This document shows positions 11,440 to 23,606 of a DNA stretch of 64,000 bases, one piece after another. The notes under the pieces were generated by a model, which made no database searches, had not been told where the DNA came from, and was given only the letters and a program-made list of their open reading frames with translations. The position numbers were made by a program, and so were the translations under genes. The DNA comes from Anadara kagoshimensis (lineage: Eukaryota > Mollusca > Bivalvia > Arcoida > Arcidae): contig CM037869.1 of NCBI GenBank assembly GCA_021292105.1, positions 44,042,990-44,106,989 on the forward strand, written 5' to 3'. Within the stretch, counting starts at the first letter, position 1. The number at the start of each line of letters is the position of its first letter.

Positions 11440-11683
11440 CAAAAAATGCATTGGCTATGTCGGTACACTGAGTGCAGATTTTTAATTTCTATTAAAATAA
11501 TGCATTCAAAATGGTCATGTACTGATTTTTAATTTTTTATAAAAATGATGCGTTTAGGGTTGTCATGTGCCGATTTAGAATTTTTATCGAAATAATGCAT
11601 TCAAATTGTCATGTGCTGATTTTGAATTTTTATTAAAATAATGCATTCAAATTGTCATGTGCTGATTATTAAGAAAATGTGTC

Positions 11684-11735
<52 letters not shown>
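11440..11735. repeat. 46-bp tandem repeat ending in a (GA)n tract
   Basis: Five or so copies of a 46-bp unit with core atgcattcaaattgtcatgt and gaatttttattaaaata, the right-hand ones nearly identical, are followed by a GA run of about 44 bases (11690-11733). Confidence 0.85.
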
Positions 11736-11739
<4 letters not shown>

Positions 11740-11753
11740 GGGGGTATACGTAT

Positions 11754-11942
11754 AGATCGGTCGAAAGTTACGAAAAGAAGTTCGACTGCCAAGTGGCCGA
11801 TATATTAATAGCTATTTAGCCGAAAAGGTAACAAGATTAAGCCACTGTCCAAATAAAGCTAACGAGGGGCCAATATGAGCAACTGATATGGCACTAATTT
11901 TTTGGCTTAGTGTTAAACTTTTGAACGGACTGGACTGTATGT
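11754..11942. mobile_element. MITE-like element, family B, compact copy
   Basis: Ends gatcggtcgaaagttac and ttgaacggactggactgta are inverted relatives of the family B termini. The inside carries ggccgatatattaatagct and gctaacgaggggccaat. Confidence 0.65.
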
Positions 11943-12793
11943 ACAAACATTGGCAAATAGTTTGTAAAGTATGTATACAAGATTAAATTGGTTTTACGCT
12001 ACAGTCAAGATTCTTTCACTTATATCGAGGCGGTCAGTTCAGGGATAGTTAAGGAAACCGCGCAGTGGCCGGAGAAAATACCACCGACCTTTCGTTTATT
12101 CAAATATTGTAATGGAATTAAAAAAAAAAAAAGAATTATCTCCCTTTGTCTATATTTCCCGGGTCATTCATTTTTTTCTATAAATATATTTGTTGATATA
12201 TTAATGAGTACTATGCTGTTCATGTATAATTTGGACTGGCCATTGTTATCCATGCATACGATGACGAAAAAAAGAATGCCATTTCTTATATTTTTATCTT
12301 CAATTTCAAACCAAACGCGAAGATTTGGCGTAACAAGTTAATGGCGTACAGTTGCTCAAACTGAGACAATGACAATAATTGAAAATATATCGATCACTCG
12401 GTTCCCTGCAATACAGACCTGTCGGGAATTTAACATTGAGCTAGCGAAATATCATTTCACAAAGTTGTAAAATACAAAATATAAGTTGGGATTCTGAAAC
12501 AAGAATTAAATTCTTATATTAATCAGTCTCCCACAACTGCATATACAATTAATAACATGTGGAACAAAAGTAATACTATTTAACAGAAATGATGAAAAAA
12601 GAAGAGAACATAATTATATAATATATAAACAAGAAGAAAAAAGCAACATAAGTAAGGGATGGCATAACGTTTAGGTCAAATATGTAATATACATGTACAA
12701 TTGGAAAAGCATTACAAATTCAACAGCAGTATTAGGTAAATCGTTTAGAGCGTATAATGTAAGATTGTGACTCTCTTAAACAATTTATCCAAT

Positions 12794-12838
<45 letters not shown>

Positions 12839-14384
12839 AATATGAAAGTACTTTTAAAGTTTGCTTCTGCAGTGCTGTTTCGTATCCACGGAGGACCAAC
12901 TTTGACGTTGTTGTTTCTGAAAATATTTTCAAAACGCAATCTATACGAGTTTTAAAACAACTACTCTATGGAGAAAATGGTCAATTTTTGAAAATTAGTG
13001 AAAACTAAAATTGAGCACTGTACAATTAACTGAAGTTATATTTTAACACCGCTGACACTAAATGCTACAGTAAGCCCAGTTGGTAGCAAATACGCTTTAT
13101 ACGCCTTAAGACATGGGTTCAAATCCCAGCCGAGTGTCTGTTCCTTTTTGATTTTATTTTATAATTTTTTTTGTTAATTTTCGACTCTTTTTTATTTTTG
13201 CCTTTTCTGCAAATTTATGATTTTAAAAACAATCTTACTAGAAGATTAAGCCACGGGATATTTTATACGATAAAAACTGCACACATCACCCGTGAATTTT
13301 AAGTGAAGCGTGATGCTAGTTAGTTTATTATTATTCTATTTTTCTATTTATTGTATAGAGATGAAAAATTAAAATTATGGAAGTTATGGTTTGTGCAATA
13401 GCCTCTTTTTTTCAAGGAAGTTTACGAAAATGAAGTGTTTGCTGTTTGTAGACCTGGTCTAATTATAGAATGCGAAATACTCAGGTGTTTAAAAAACATT
13501 ATTACGTCATATATCTGTTTAAGCAGGGGGCAATGTAAAAAAGCTCCTATCAAACCCGCCATATCTCTTTTTGTTAGTTTAAACAATATTTATTCACCAT
13601 TTAATACAACTAATACAAAATAAAACAAACTTTAAACTGGATTCAGGAACAAGGTGTTTCTTGATACAGAACTGTTCCTTACAATTGTTGAGGGTGTTCC
13701 TTGATACAGAATTGTTCTATGCAAATGTTAAGATATGTTCCATTTTTGTTATCACTCAAATAGTGATCTCCCTTTGTGTGCATATCATCTTTAATTGCAT
13801 TTCCGCCCAGCCAAAACGGCATGGTTTAACGATAAACGAATACAAACCTTAATAGCAACTTGGTCAAGAGAATCAGGTACTAAACGATTCTTAAACACCA
13901 TTATAACACCTTTATTCCCTGTCATTTTGTACAACGATATAAGTTTATTAGGATATTCAGAATCGCACTAACAGTCCATGTACAAGAACGACCCTTTTTT
14001 ATTTTAATGTTTTTAATATTCACTTTGTGTTTCTTATACACGTAAAATAAACGTGTTTAGTGTTTATTCTGTGTGTGTTACACTTAGCATACCCGCGTGT
14101 CATTAGTATTTTACCTGTCCTTTACTTGCCATACATTATAACTGATGGGTAATGTTACAATAGGGTACGTTCATTTTTTGATTGGTACTGTTAGATTATG
14201 GTACGTTGATTCAACTATAAGAGTTACCTCTCTTTAATTGTAAATACGGATGTCATCAAACGTTATTAAATATATCGGTCTATTTTTTATGTTTTGAGAA
14301 TTTGATAGATGTGCGCCACTTATGATGCTCAATTATTTGTATTTTGCAGTTCTCACGTTGATGTTGTATTAATCAAGAACAAAC
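11943..14384. other. Intergenic; one poly-A tract and one tRNA-like sequence, otherwise nothing recognised
   Basis: A poly-A tract of about 35 bases sits at 12798-12832. At 13075-13140 a box A-like gcccagttggtagc and a strong box B gggttcaaatccc are spaced like a tRNA, but no full cloverleaf is evident. Open frames here are short, mostly AT-driven and without splice-consistent partners. Confidence 0.5.
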
Positions 14385-14639
14385 ATACTAATCCATGTCC
14401 GAATCACAATCCAGAAGCAAAGTAAAAACTTTGAAACTGACATGTTAGGTTAGCACCCATTCTCAGTAATAAGGCCCAAATAGTGTTATATTACAGTATA
14501 ATGAATTGGCTTTGGAAAAGACCAAAGAATAAATGTACCAACAGAAATTACACATTATATCTACAATTATCAATCACAGTTTTCTAGTTAACCCATGTAT
14601 TTGATTATTTTCCAATCTCATAAACCTTCCAAATGATAC

Positions 14640-17600
14640 AAACGTTACTGTTACCGGGTAAGGTTTTTATGTTTTAAATCGCCAAATCTTCAATATTTGG
14701 AAAGTAACAAAAATTTAAAGAATTGCTTTTGTTAATGCTGCATTGTTGTCATATCTAAAACTGGTTTCTGATGACAGTGCAAGCTTTTGGTAAAATCTGG
14801 TGCCAAATAAAGATGTGTTACCAGCTGTATAATACAAACGTTACCACATATAAAACTGTCTCTATGGTTATGATATATTAATGTCATACTTACCACTGAC
14901 GTGGGCAAATTGAAGCTTATCTTACGCATACTTAACGGAACAATAAAATTTTCAATTTAACAGTCGCTATTGGGCCTGAACAAGCATGACACAAAATTGA
15001 ATGGAAGGTTTTATTTTCATCAATACTTACGTTACGTCATTCATATGGTTAAATATTTTATCCAAGTCAAAATTAATATATTGTCAAACGAAGTACTTTG
15101 ATATAATATTTAAAATATATCATCTTTATTCCGCACAAGTTCCTATTATTTAAACCACATATTGTAACAGTTGAAAAAAATACATACGTTACCGATACAT
15201 ACGTGATAACATCATTTGAAAATACACCTAAATCACGTCAAGTGACCACTATAATTTGTATAGTTCTAGATTTAAATTATAGAAGTGTGCATGTGAAGTT
15301 TTAACCACATCGATTGTTGTTAAAATAAAAATTCTCAAGCAAAAGTGAAACAGTCGAAGGTGACCTCTTTGGATGGCAAGAATCCATTCAAAAATTTCAA
15401 TTTGAAATAATACATCTGACTATATAGATAATAAACCTTGTCATTTCCATCAAACCCATGATGGTATGTCTACCCTTGATCCATAGTCTGGAATTCATTT
15501 TCCAAAAAATGATATATACGTTACTATAGGTAACGTATGTAATTAACACAAGTAACGTATGTATCAGTACTTTCATTTCAATTACAATGAAATAGTTAAG
15601 CAAACTGTCATTAGATACAACAATAAACAAACACTTAAAGTTTCTAGTTTAGTTACGTGTAGAGAAATTAAACAATTTTCAACTTCAAATTGGATTTTGA
15701 AACGATAGATGTCACTGGTCTAATTTATTTGGATAATTTTCTCATAGATTTGAATACAACATTGTTCATTTTAATATTTGTTATACATACAAATCAAATA
15801 CCTGCAATTTCATAAATTCTGATTATGAAAGTGTAAATGCAGCGTAAAACAAAACTTCAATGGTCAAATGGGTGGTCAATATACATCCATATATCTGCAG
15901 ACCCCCAGGTAACGTAAGTATTGGTATCTACGTTACTGGTCTGAATTACAAACACAGTTGCTGTCTAATGTTTCATGATGGATAAATCATGTCTTGAAAT
16001 TCAGTCAAATTACAGAGATAAAGAAAATGGGATATGATCGGAGTTCTAAATTGAAGAGAAACTAAGAATTAAACTGAAAAAACAAACCTACTATTCCATG
16101 TGTCCGAATCACAAATCCAGAAGCAAAGTGAAAACTTTGAAACTGACAAGTTAAGTTAAACACATGAACTTCCAGAACAGATAGCCGCCAAGGATGTTTC
16201 AGATAGTGGTTATGTCTCTTTGGAACCAGTCCCTGTTACGTCATTAACAACAGTGGTCATACTCTTCTTAGTTTTAGGTTACCTTCTATTTAAACTAGGG
16301 GTAAAAACTATACAAGTTCTGACAAGAAGCTAAGAGGGAAGCTTAATGTAATGTATCTAAAGACGTTAAAATTTTAAAAGATAAATCATGAGAAAGAAAT
16401 TTCAGATAGAAAACTTTCATATTAGAAAGGATAAAAGAGTTACATTTTCAAATGAGAAGTTAACATTATGAAAGCAAACAGAAAGTGATGTATCCATTAT
16501 TGACTTGACACCCAACAAGCGAAGCTCAGCAAGAAAAAGTTCTTCTTGGTAACACCTTATTGACAAATATTAAATACATGTATAGTGAAGAATCAACAAC
16601 AAAATATGAGTGATTTTGAAAGACACCATATACATGTTATGTTTAGCAATATAATTTTCCAACAATAATCGGTAATGGGCCTAAACTGTGCATCATTGCT
16701 GGCTGATTTATTTCATATTGCAGCAGAATTTATGTAAAACCGTTTTTAACTTGAAGGATGACTGTAACAAAACCATTTAACTCCACATATATACAGATAC
16801 ATGATGTCTGGTATAGGATTTTATAATTCTAAATTCGAAGGCTTTTGTGAATGTCATCTATCTTAAGGATATTGAAATAAAAGATACAACTGATCCTTCA
16901 TGTTCTGCTTCATATTGGGACTTGTACCTCAACTATGGCACCCACGTGGACTTTATAAAACGAAGCAAACTGCTTGATTACTAATACCAAAATACAATGG
17001 ACATTGTTGATTTGTTCTCACTTTCCTGGTGAAAGTTCGTGTGTTTAACTTTATTTGCAAATTTTCAACGTTTGTTCTCTGCTTTGGGATTATGAAATTG
17101 GCATGGATCGGTATGAGAGACATTTTAAGTCACATGATTGATTAAAAGATAATTAGAAGAAAAAGAGATCGACTTTAAATAAATTGACTGGTATAGACAG
17201 TAAATGTTTGTAAAAGGCACATAGCATGTAAGATTTTTCAGTCTATCCTGAATTTAGAAACAGTATAACCAATCGGGTGGAGAAAAAAGTTGTTAGAAAT
17301 AAAGGATAAGTCCAGATTTCAGGTTTAAAAACTAAATATGAAAAGTACTACTGGAGAGAAAAATACAGACAGTGGTTCCTTTAAAGATATGACATTTTAA
17401 TCAGCAATTAAGACTTTCTCATTCCATTAGCCTTGTTTTTTAGAATGTAACTCGGGTATATTTTATTGAATTTCTTTAAAGGAGGACATGTCACTGAGTG
17501 AAGAAGTTTTAAACCCCAGTATGTAATTGTTACATACGTGACTAAACAGTTACATACGTTACTTACTTAATTAATTATTTTTGTCACTAGAAAAGTGAAC

Positions 17601-18310
17601 ATTTACATCGTGATAATTGATAATTTTAAAGGCTTTATATCTCTTGTTGTCTTAATAAAGAAATTGAAGACTTCATTGTAAACGATACCATGTACATAAT
17701 CTTATTATCGGTTAAACTGTTACATACGTTACCGATAAATAGTTTTTGTCATTTCGCTAGAAAAGTGAACATATATACCAATATCATGTGTTCTATTGAT
17801 AAGTTTTACAATTTTATTGGAAAACAAGAGTTAATAATTTGTAATATAATATAATTTAGGCTGCTTTATATTGACTCAAAGTCATCTAGAGGTGCTACAT
17901 ACGTTACCGAATACACTGTTTACTTAAGTGAAAATTATCTTGAAGATAATAAGTTTTGTACAGTTCTTTTGGTTAGCAATTTCATCAAGACATATTTGCA
18001 TTTTGATTTGAGTGTTGATTAATGACTACCTGTTTGAAATTTTGTTTCTGTTACCAACTTGAGAATACAGAAATAAATTTATTGTATTTTTGCGTAAAAA
18101 TACTTTAATTTCTGTAGACTACAAACATCGTCATTATCATTTCGATATGCCGAAGTGGTCTCAAGGCACATTTTTAAATAAATAACAATGTAACCTAATG
18201 TTCAAGCATAATAAACATATAAATACTACTACCTGGTAAGAATATGATGAACTTTAACTACGGTCACGTAAATATCAACTCATTTAAATACAAATGGTAT
18301 GTATGTAACA
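14640..18310. promoter_or_regulatory. Cluster of TACGTTAC / ACATACGTTACC motifs of unknown function
   Basis: At least nine near-identical sites occur on both strands in 3.7 kb. Examples: 15181 (tacatacgttacc), 15517-15537 (tacgttac then ggtaacgta, a near-perfect palindrome), 15551, 15908, 15930, 17550, 17719 and 17895. Related degenerate forms lie at 14641, 14836, 15027 and 18294. The flanks between sites are not repetitive, which argues against a simple tandem repeat. An 8-mer is expected far less than once by chance in this length. Confidence 0.45.
16203..16333 (+). CDS. Possible last coding exon with a transmembrane helix
   Basis: A ttttcag-like acceptor (gatgtttcag, ending 16202) is followed by an open frame of 43 codons to TAA at 16331. 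The first codon would be completed from the previous exon (phase 1). The frame reads a short polar stretch (SGYVSLEPVPVTS), then a hydrophobic helix (VVILFLVLGYLLF) and a basic end (KLGVKTIQVLTRS). This is the pattern of a type I membrane protein tail. No upstream partner exon was found, so it could be a fragment of a lost gene or a chance frame. Confidence 0.3.
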
Positions 18311-19593
18311 ATAAAGTGAAATTACAACCAAAATAATCAATTGGTGTTAATAATTTTGTTGTTTCTGAATCTTCTGATATGTCCAGTCTCTGAAAATACC
18401 AGAAGTTCATTGCTTGTAAGACTTTTATTTTTCATCATCTTGAAATAGTGAATTGGGCCAATGGGTGTTAGACACGTGAACTTCCACCAGGGAAGTGAGG
18501 CCCGGTGCTCCGTATGTAACTGAACGAATTAATGCTATGCTGTTAAAAATAAAACTAACAAAAACATCATCAGTTTTTTTTTAACTTTTCATTACAAGAC
18601 CAAGCCTGCTGCAAAGGCCAAAATGGTTTTGACGCGAAAAATAAGCATGTTTAATATCTTTACAAACCTGCATTAATAGTGAACCATGCATTTACCACCT
18701 CACGAAATAGTATTATTAGAACAACACAAATAAGGCACAAAAATATATTATTTTAATTATATATATATATATATCCCTCATATATTTTATATATGTATCA
18801 CTTAATCTGACCAAATCTGGAAGATCAATCCTATAGCGCAATTCAGATGTGGAATATTTCCAATTCGAATTTAGACAGGACCGTATCGAAACGAATCAGT
18901 TTGTGACAGACTTTGTATCTTGTGCAGCTCCGGTCATATTGAAAACGAAATTCACTTCCTGCTTCACTGTTCTTTAAAAAAAAAGTTTTGTTTACCTATA
19001 CCTATGTTTCCATTCTTGGTAGCCAAAATCGCCATTGGCTACTAATTTCCGAGAAATTCTTTCAAAAAGTAACCTAATTTAGCAAATTTGTGGAAAAATG
19101 CTTTAAAAAGACTATTTTTTCACAAATTTTGGAAATTTGGCCACTAATAATTTTAAATTTGTGAAAACCTAGCTTTGCTAACCTGACCTTAGGTACAACA
19201 ACACTGGATGATAATGTAATTTTACAAACTTTCCGAGACAATCAGATAGTTCATGATTTCAGTATTTAATTTCCGTAATGAAACTATTTTCAAGCCACGC
19301 ATCTAATATTGAAATATATTATTAAAAGTGACTTAAAGGTCCATTGGGCCGGGTGTATCATACATTGGTTTCTCATGATGTAATGTAACTTAATGTTATT
19401 GGAATATATACACACGTCACTCTGATAAATTACTTACTTACTTACTTACTTATTTCACAATTAAATAGAATAAAATCGATTAATATTGTAAAAAATGAAG
19501 ACAAATTTTCATAAACTTTATATTTACTAATTTTGCATCAACAAAAGCAATGTATACAGTACAGTATATCCTCTTTATAATGTGCCCGACTCG

Positions 19594-19642
<49 letters not shown>

Positions 19643-19782
19643 CAACAGTATTTTGAAGGCACAAGAAGCCATATTTAATATGTTCCTTTTCTTCCATAAG
19701 AGTCCCTCGATGTATCGCCATCACATTATTATTTTATTATGTCAAAATTTTATTACTTTAAGTAATCAATGCAAAACATCAA
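18311..19782. other. Intergenic, simple repeats and a dispersed-repeat fragment
   Basis: Contains a family R fragment (cttccaccagggaagtgagg at about 18483), short (TTAC)n at 19432-19450 and an (AT)n tract of about 42 bases at 19598-19640. No gene was seen. Confidence 0.6.
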
Positions 19783-20020
19783 GGTCCAGTTGTTCGAAGC
19801 CTGATTAGTTTAATAAACTGATTAGTTGAAATTTGATTTTTTTTCGCAATTTCTAATATATTGTGCAATTAACGTTTGAAATTTAGAAAAAATATATGGA
19901 ATTTCATCAAAATCAAGACTATTGTTATATAAATAATGATTTTTTTTTAAATTTTTGTTGATATTTTAAATTTGTGGTAATCACTGATTAAAACTAATCA
20001 AGTTTCGAACAACTGGGCCC
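19783..20020. mobile_element. MITE-like element, 238 bp, with GGGCCCAGTTGTTCGAA ends
   Basis: The left end ggtccagttgttcgaagcct and the right end gtttcgaacaactgggccc are inverted repeats that extend into gattagttt / aaactaatc. The centre is AT-rich and non-coding. Confidence 0.85.
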
Positions 20021-20332
20021 ATATGTTTAACATTCTAACAAAACTAAATCTGAATTAAATTAATATAAACATGCATTTGTCCACTAAATAAATAAATATA
20101 ATGTCATGTGGTGGTTTTGATTTTTTTTTAAAATACTAATATCATTATAGTTATTTGAATAAAAATTCAACATCAGCACATGGCAATAATAATAATAATA
20201 ATTACAAATAAACTATGTCCAAATTGCAATCAAAAAAAAAAAGTTTAAAAAAATGACATATTAGGTTAAGTACGTGAATTTTAACCAGGTAACCAAGGTC
20301 GGGTGTTCCACAAGGACAAACACCTAATAAAA

Positions 20333-20387
<55 letters not shown>

Positions 20388-20420
20388 ATGAATGAATCAA
20401 TAAATCAATAAATAAATAAA
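20333..20420. repeat. (AAAT)n microsatellite
   Basis: About 20 tetramers, with variants (gaatgaatcaat) at the right end. Confidence 0.95.
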
Positions 20421-21860
20421 ACAATTAGTTCAGAGTCAATATTTTTCCTGTCATTTTTGTGGCTTTGTTGGTTCAATCGCAGCAAATCGCTCACAGTTTT
20501 CAAGAAGCGTGTGTGTATAGTCATTCTCGAATCTTTTATCACAAAATCACTCTGGGCCACAGAAATGTTTAGTGTTTGGTTTCGTTGTAACGTTATGATA
20601 TCAATAAATATTAATCTGTATTTGAAAAAAATGAAGTTGGTACAAAACAACTCCTATGGTTGTATTGGATCCTTTAAAGGGCTTTTCCTTTCTTTTGCAC
20701 AACGTTAACGTTCATTTTTTTTTCGAAATGAAGCGTACAGTACAGGCCTGTCGATAGTTTAGCACTAAACTAACCAATAGACAACTCATCTCAGCCCCTC
20801 GTAAGCTTTATTTCAACGGATTTTTTGCAGTTGTTATCTATCTCTAGACAGTTTTTCGGGTATCGGTATGCATTTGAATTAAAAGCGTGTGACTTAACAG
20901 TAAAAAACAGTAACAATTGAAATATCAAGGGTTTTAGGAAAAGTGTATGCATAACCTTCCTCGAAGCCAGTTGTGTGAATAAATCGTATCTGCAAATCAC
21001 TTGTAACAGGAAGGTGTAAAAAGAAAGATAGGGATCCCGTATCCGTATGCATTTGAATTAAAAAGCGTTTAATTGCCAACTGAAAAATAGAGAGCCAAAT
21101 AACCCCCGCCCCAATATTTAATGTTTTCCGGCGACCTTGACCTTTCTGATATGACCTTTGTTTGAGGTCATGACACACCTTTGATCCATGAAGATTGTTC
21201 ATGTGAAGTTTTATGACAGTCGTTCAAAGCATTGATGAGATATGACCCGGACACGATTTTACAACAGCAGACAGACATGTTGATTCCTGTATAGTACCTC
21301 CCTCAAACTAGTTTGCCGGGGTATAAAAACCAAGACACGTTTATGTATAATCATCCTTAAATCATCAATCACGAAATCACTTTGGGCCACACAAATGTTC
21401 CTGTTAGGTTTCCATGTAATCCATCACTTTTATCTGAATGTAGAAAAAATACCATTGGTTATAAACAACTCCGGAATGTCGTGTTGGAGTCGGTTTTTCT
21501 TGGTTGTTACACAAGGTTTACTTCCTGTTCTTTCAAAATGAAGCGTGTATGGCAATCAACAAAAGAGTGAAAAGTGATGTTAAGCGCTTCTATATATATC
21601 ATATTTGATGAATGCAACAGGAAGGCGCAAAACATACAGCCAAACAAAAAATTCGAAAACCGGTGACTGTGTCCATTTGAATTAAGAGCGTTTAACTTAA
21701 GCAAGTTACATGTACGTATGTGAACCTGCTTTATAGCACGTCTCTAAGTAACGTGGAAACGGGAAGACGCAAAAAGACAATACAAACGGCTACTTAAATA
21801 AACAAAATATTCATAAACATAAGTTTTCAGGAAGATTATGAATAGCCATCCTTGAAATTA
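20421..21860. repeat. Diverged duplications downstream of the IRG gene
   Basis: A segment at 20519-20700 (aaatcactctgggccacaga, tacaaaacaactcc) recurs at 21349-21545. A second phrase, tatgcatttgaattaaaagc, recurs at about 20867, 21045 and 21670. A family B end (tacagtacaggcctgtcgat) lies at 20738. Small open frames across it follow no consistent pattern. Confidence 0.55.
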
Positions 21861-21898
21861 ATTAGAACGGCGTTGTTTGTCATTGTTTCCAATCGTAT

Positions 21899-23128
21899 TT
21901 ATGTAACCTTCTTTGCAGCCGATTGCACAACAATATCAATAATCGTATGAGCATCTTTTTCAAGATCATCAATGGTCTTTGTTAGTAAGTAATAACTTGT
22001 TCCAAACGCCACTGAACTAGAGACTATCGTTCCTATTATGGGGATAAATTTGGCAAATTGTGCTGCAACTTGTTTTGCCGCTTGGTCTTTGATGGCATCC
22101 ATAAGGAACGTCTTAATGCCATTCTTCACTGCCAGAAGTGCTTTTGCTTGATTTAACGACGCTAGAATTTTTTCCAATGGGGTACCCGTCTTCTCCGAAA
22201 GATGGCGCAAAGATTTCTCATCCAATCCGAAGGTTTCTAAATAAAAGGATATCTCGTGTACAAGAGCACCGACGTCAAATGCAAGATCTAGCCCGGGTAT
22301 TGGTATAGCTGCAACACCAGCAGACATAAAGGATACTGTAATAACGCGCGACTTCAGTGACGCTTTCTTCTCGCGGATGATCTGATGGGTCAATGGTCCA
22401 ATCGAAAGTACCATTGCGTTTCTTTTTATCTCTGGAAGTGCCCAAAATATGGTGTTTAACAAATCATCAAACTGACCAATTTCCGGATCAAAATTGGAAA
22501 TTACGAATATTAGTGGTTCCTTGATTCTGGCAGCTCTGAAATTACTCCGACAGGATTCATGAATTCTCGGGATCACCTCGGCAATATCTGTACCGTCATG
22601 TTTCGCTCTGGTGAATTCCATATCAAGTTTTGTACGCACAAAGAAGAATTTTTTGTGTCGCCTACGAACTTCTTGAGCCAACCATGTGTCATTCTCCGAG
22701 AACGTCTGGTCGGACAGGATCAGGAAAAAGTCGTAACGGTGAAACGAAACCTTATCAAAATAAGACCGATCTCTAGGAAACGTTGTCGTGCCTACGCCGG
22801 GAAGATCCCAAAATATCATATTCTCATTATGAGGGTGTGTGTAGGGTGTCGGGTCCTTGGTTGTATCGCCCAGACCTACCTGAGCATATCCTTTATCACC
22901 TTCTATGCAATCTCGTATTGAGTTGATAAAACAAGATTTTCCAACACCAGACTCTCCTACTAAGGCGATATTGATCTTTGCGTCTTGCCATTCTGTGATT
23001 TTACCCATCAAAAATGTATCAATATCTTTCACTCCATGGGAATCTACTTCATCTTTTAATTGTTGAACTTCTGTTTCTGTTGGCATATAAAAACCATCAA
23101 GGAAAAATGGATCTCCCACACCCTCCAT
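21899..23128 (-). CDS. Immunity-related GTPase (IRG family), single coding exon
   Basis: This encodes a dynamin-like GTPase of 409 residues of the IRG family. In vertebrates these are cell-autonomous immunity proteins that act on pathogen vacuoles and membranes. Visible motifs: G1 GESGVGKS at residues 58-65, a switch-I region DTTKDPTPY at 88-96, G3 DLPGVG at 108-113 and G4 TKLD at 166-169. The Lys in G1 places it with GKS-type rather than GMS-type members. A helical C-terminal half ends with a hydrophobic segment (FAKFIPIIGTIVSSSVAFG), also usual for the family. I start at the ATG at 23128 because the longer frame from 23203 runs through a splice acceptor (T-rich stretch then CAG, intron ending at 23145). 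So an untranslated first exon lies upstream, and all coding sequence is in one exon. Length and motif order fit an intact gene. Family membership is secure; a role in bivalve immunity is inference. Confidence 0.93.
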   Translation of the reverse strand: MEGVGDPFFLDGFYMPTETEVQQLKDEVDSHGVKDIDTFLMGKITEWQDAKINIALVGESGVGKSCFINSIRDCIEGDKGYAQVGLGDTTKDPTPYTHPHNENMIFWDLPGVGTTTFPRDRSYFDKVSFHRYDFFLILSDQTFSENDTWLAQEVRRRHKKFFFVRTKLDMEFTRAKHDGTDIAEVIPRIHESCRSNFRAARIKEPLIFVISNFDPEIGQFDDLLNTIFWALPEIKRNAMVLSIGPLTHQIIREKKASLKSRVITVSFMSAGVAAIPIPGLDLAFDVGALVHEISFYLETFGLDEKSLRHLSEKTGTPLEKILASLNQAKALLAVKNGIKTFLMDAIKDQAAKQVAAQFAKFIPIIGTIVSSSVAFGTSYYLLTKTIDDLEKDAHTIIDIVVQSAAKKVT

Positions 23129-23144
23129 TTTGTTGCAATGATAA

Positions 23145-23160
23145 CTGAAAAAAAAATAAA
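23145..23160 (-). other. Splice acceptor upstream of the IRG start codon
   Basis: On the minus strand, a run of T bases followed by CAG precedes ttatcattgcaacaaa and the start ATG. This implies a non-coding 5' exon further right, which I could not place. Confidence 0.65.
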
Positions 23161-23606
23161 AATGGATCATAGAATGATTAACCTGAATATCGTTAAGCTT
23201 CAATTTTATTTATATATCACCAATGGTAACACACAACATAAAAAAATAGACAAACTGGCAGCATTCGTAGGTTGCGACAAATGTTTTTGTTGTTGAAGGT
23301 TGCCTAAGGTCGCATCAGCAATTTTTCAGCTATTCGGGACGAGACTTACTTTATTAATCTCTATGGATTAATCTTTGAACAAGTTAGTGTATGCATGTGA
23401 AGTGCGAGTGGTCTGCCTTGTACCAGCGCACACTCAGGGCGACTTTAATGTGCTAGCTCACCGGGTCAGTATGCCACAGACAGACGTACCACTCCCAAGC
23501 CACATTATAAAGTTATTCTGACACCGGGTGAACCAGTAAAGACCAACGGCAAGATAATTCACTTCCCCAACATGTGGTCTACTCTAAGCGGGACACGAGC
23601 TCACAG

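Noticed and set aside
20894..21202. 102-codon minus-strand frame
   Set aside because: It lies in a repeated segment, has no domain, and has no splice partners.
23129..23203. N-terminal extension of the IRG protein by 25 residues
   Set aside because: It reads through a T-rich tract and CAG that form a splice acceptor, and the added residues look like translated intron.
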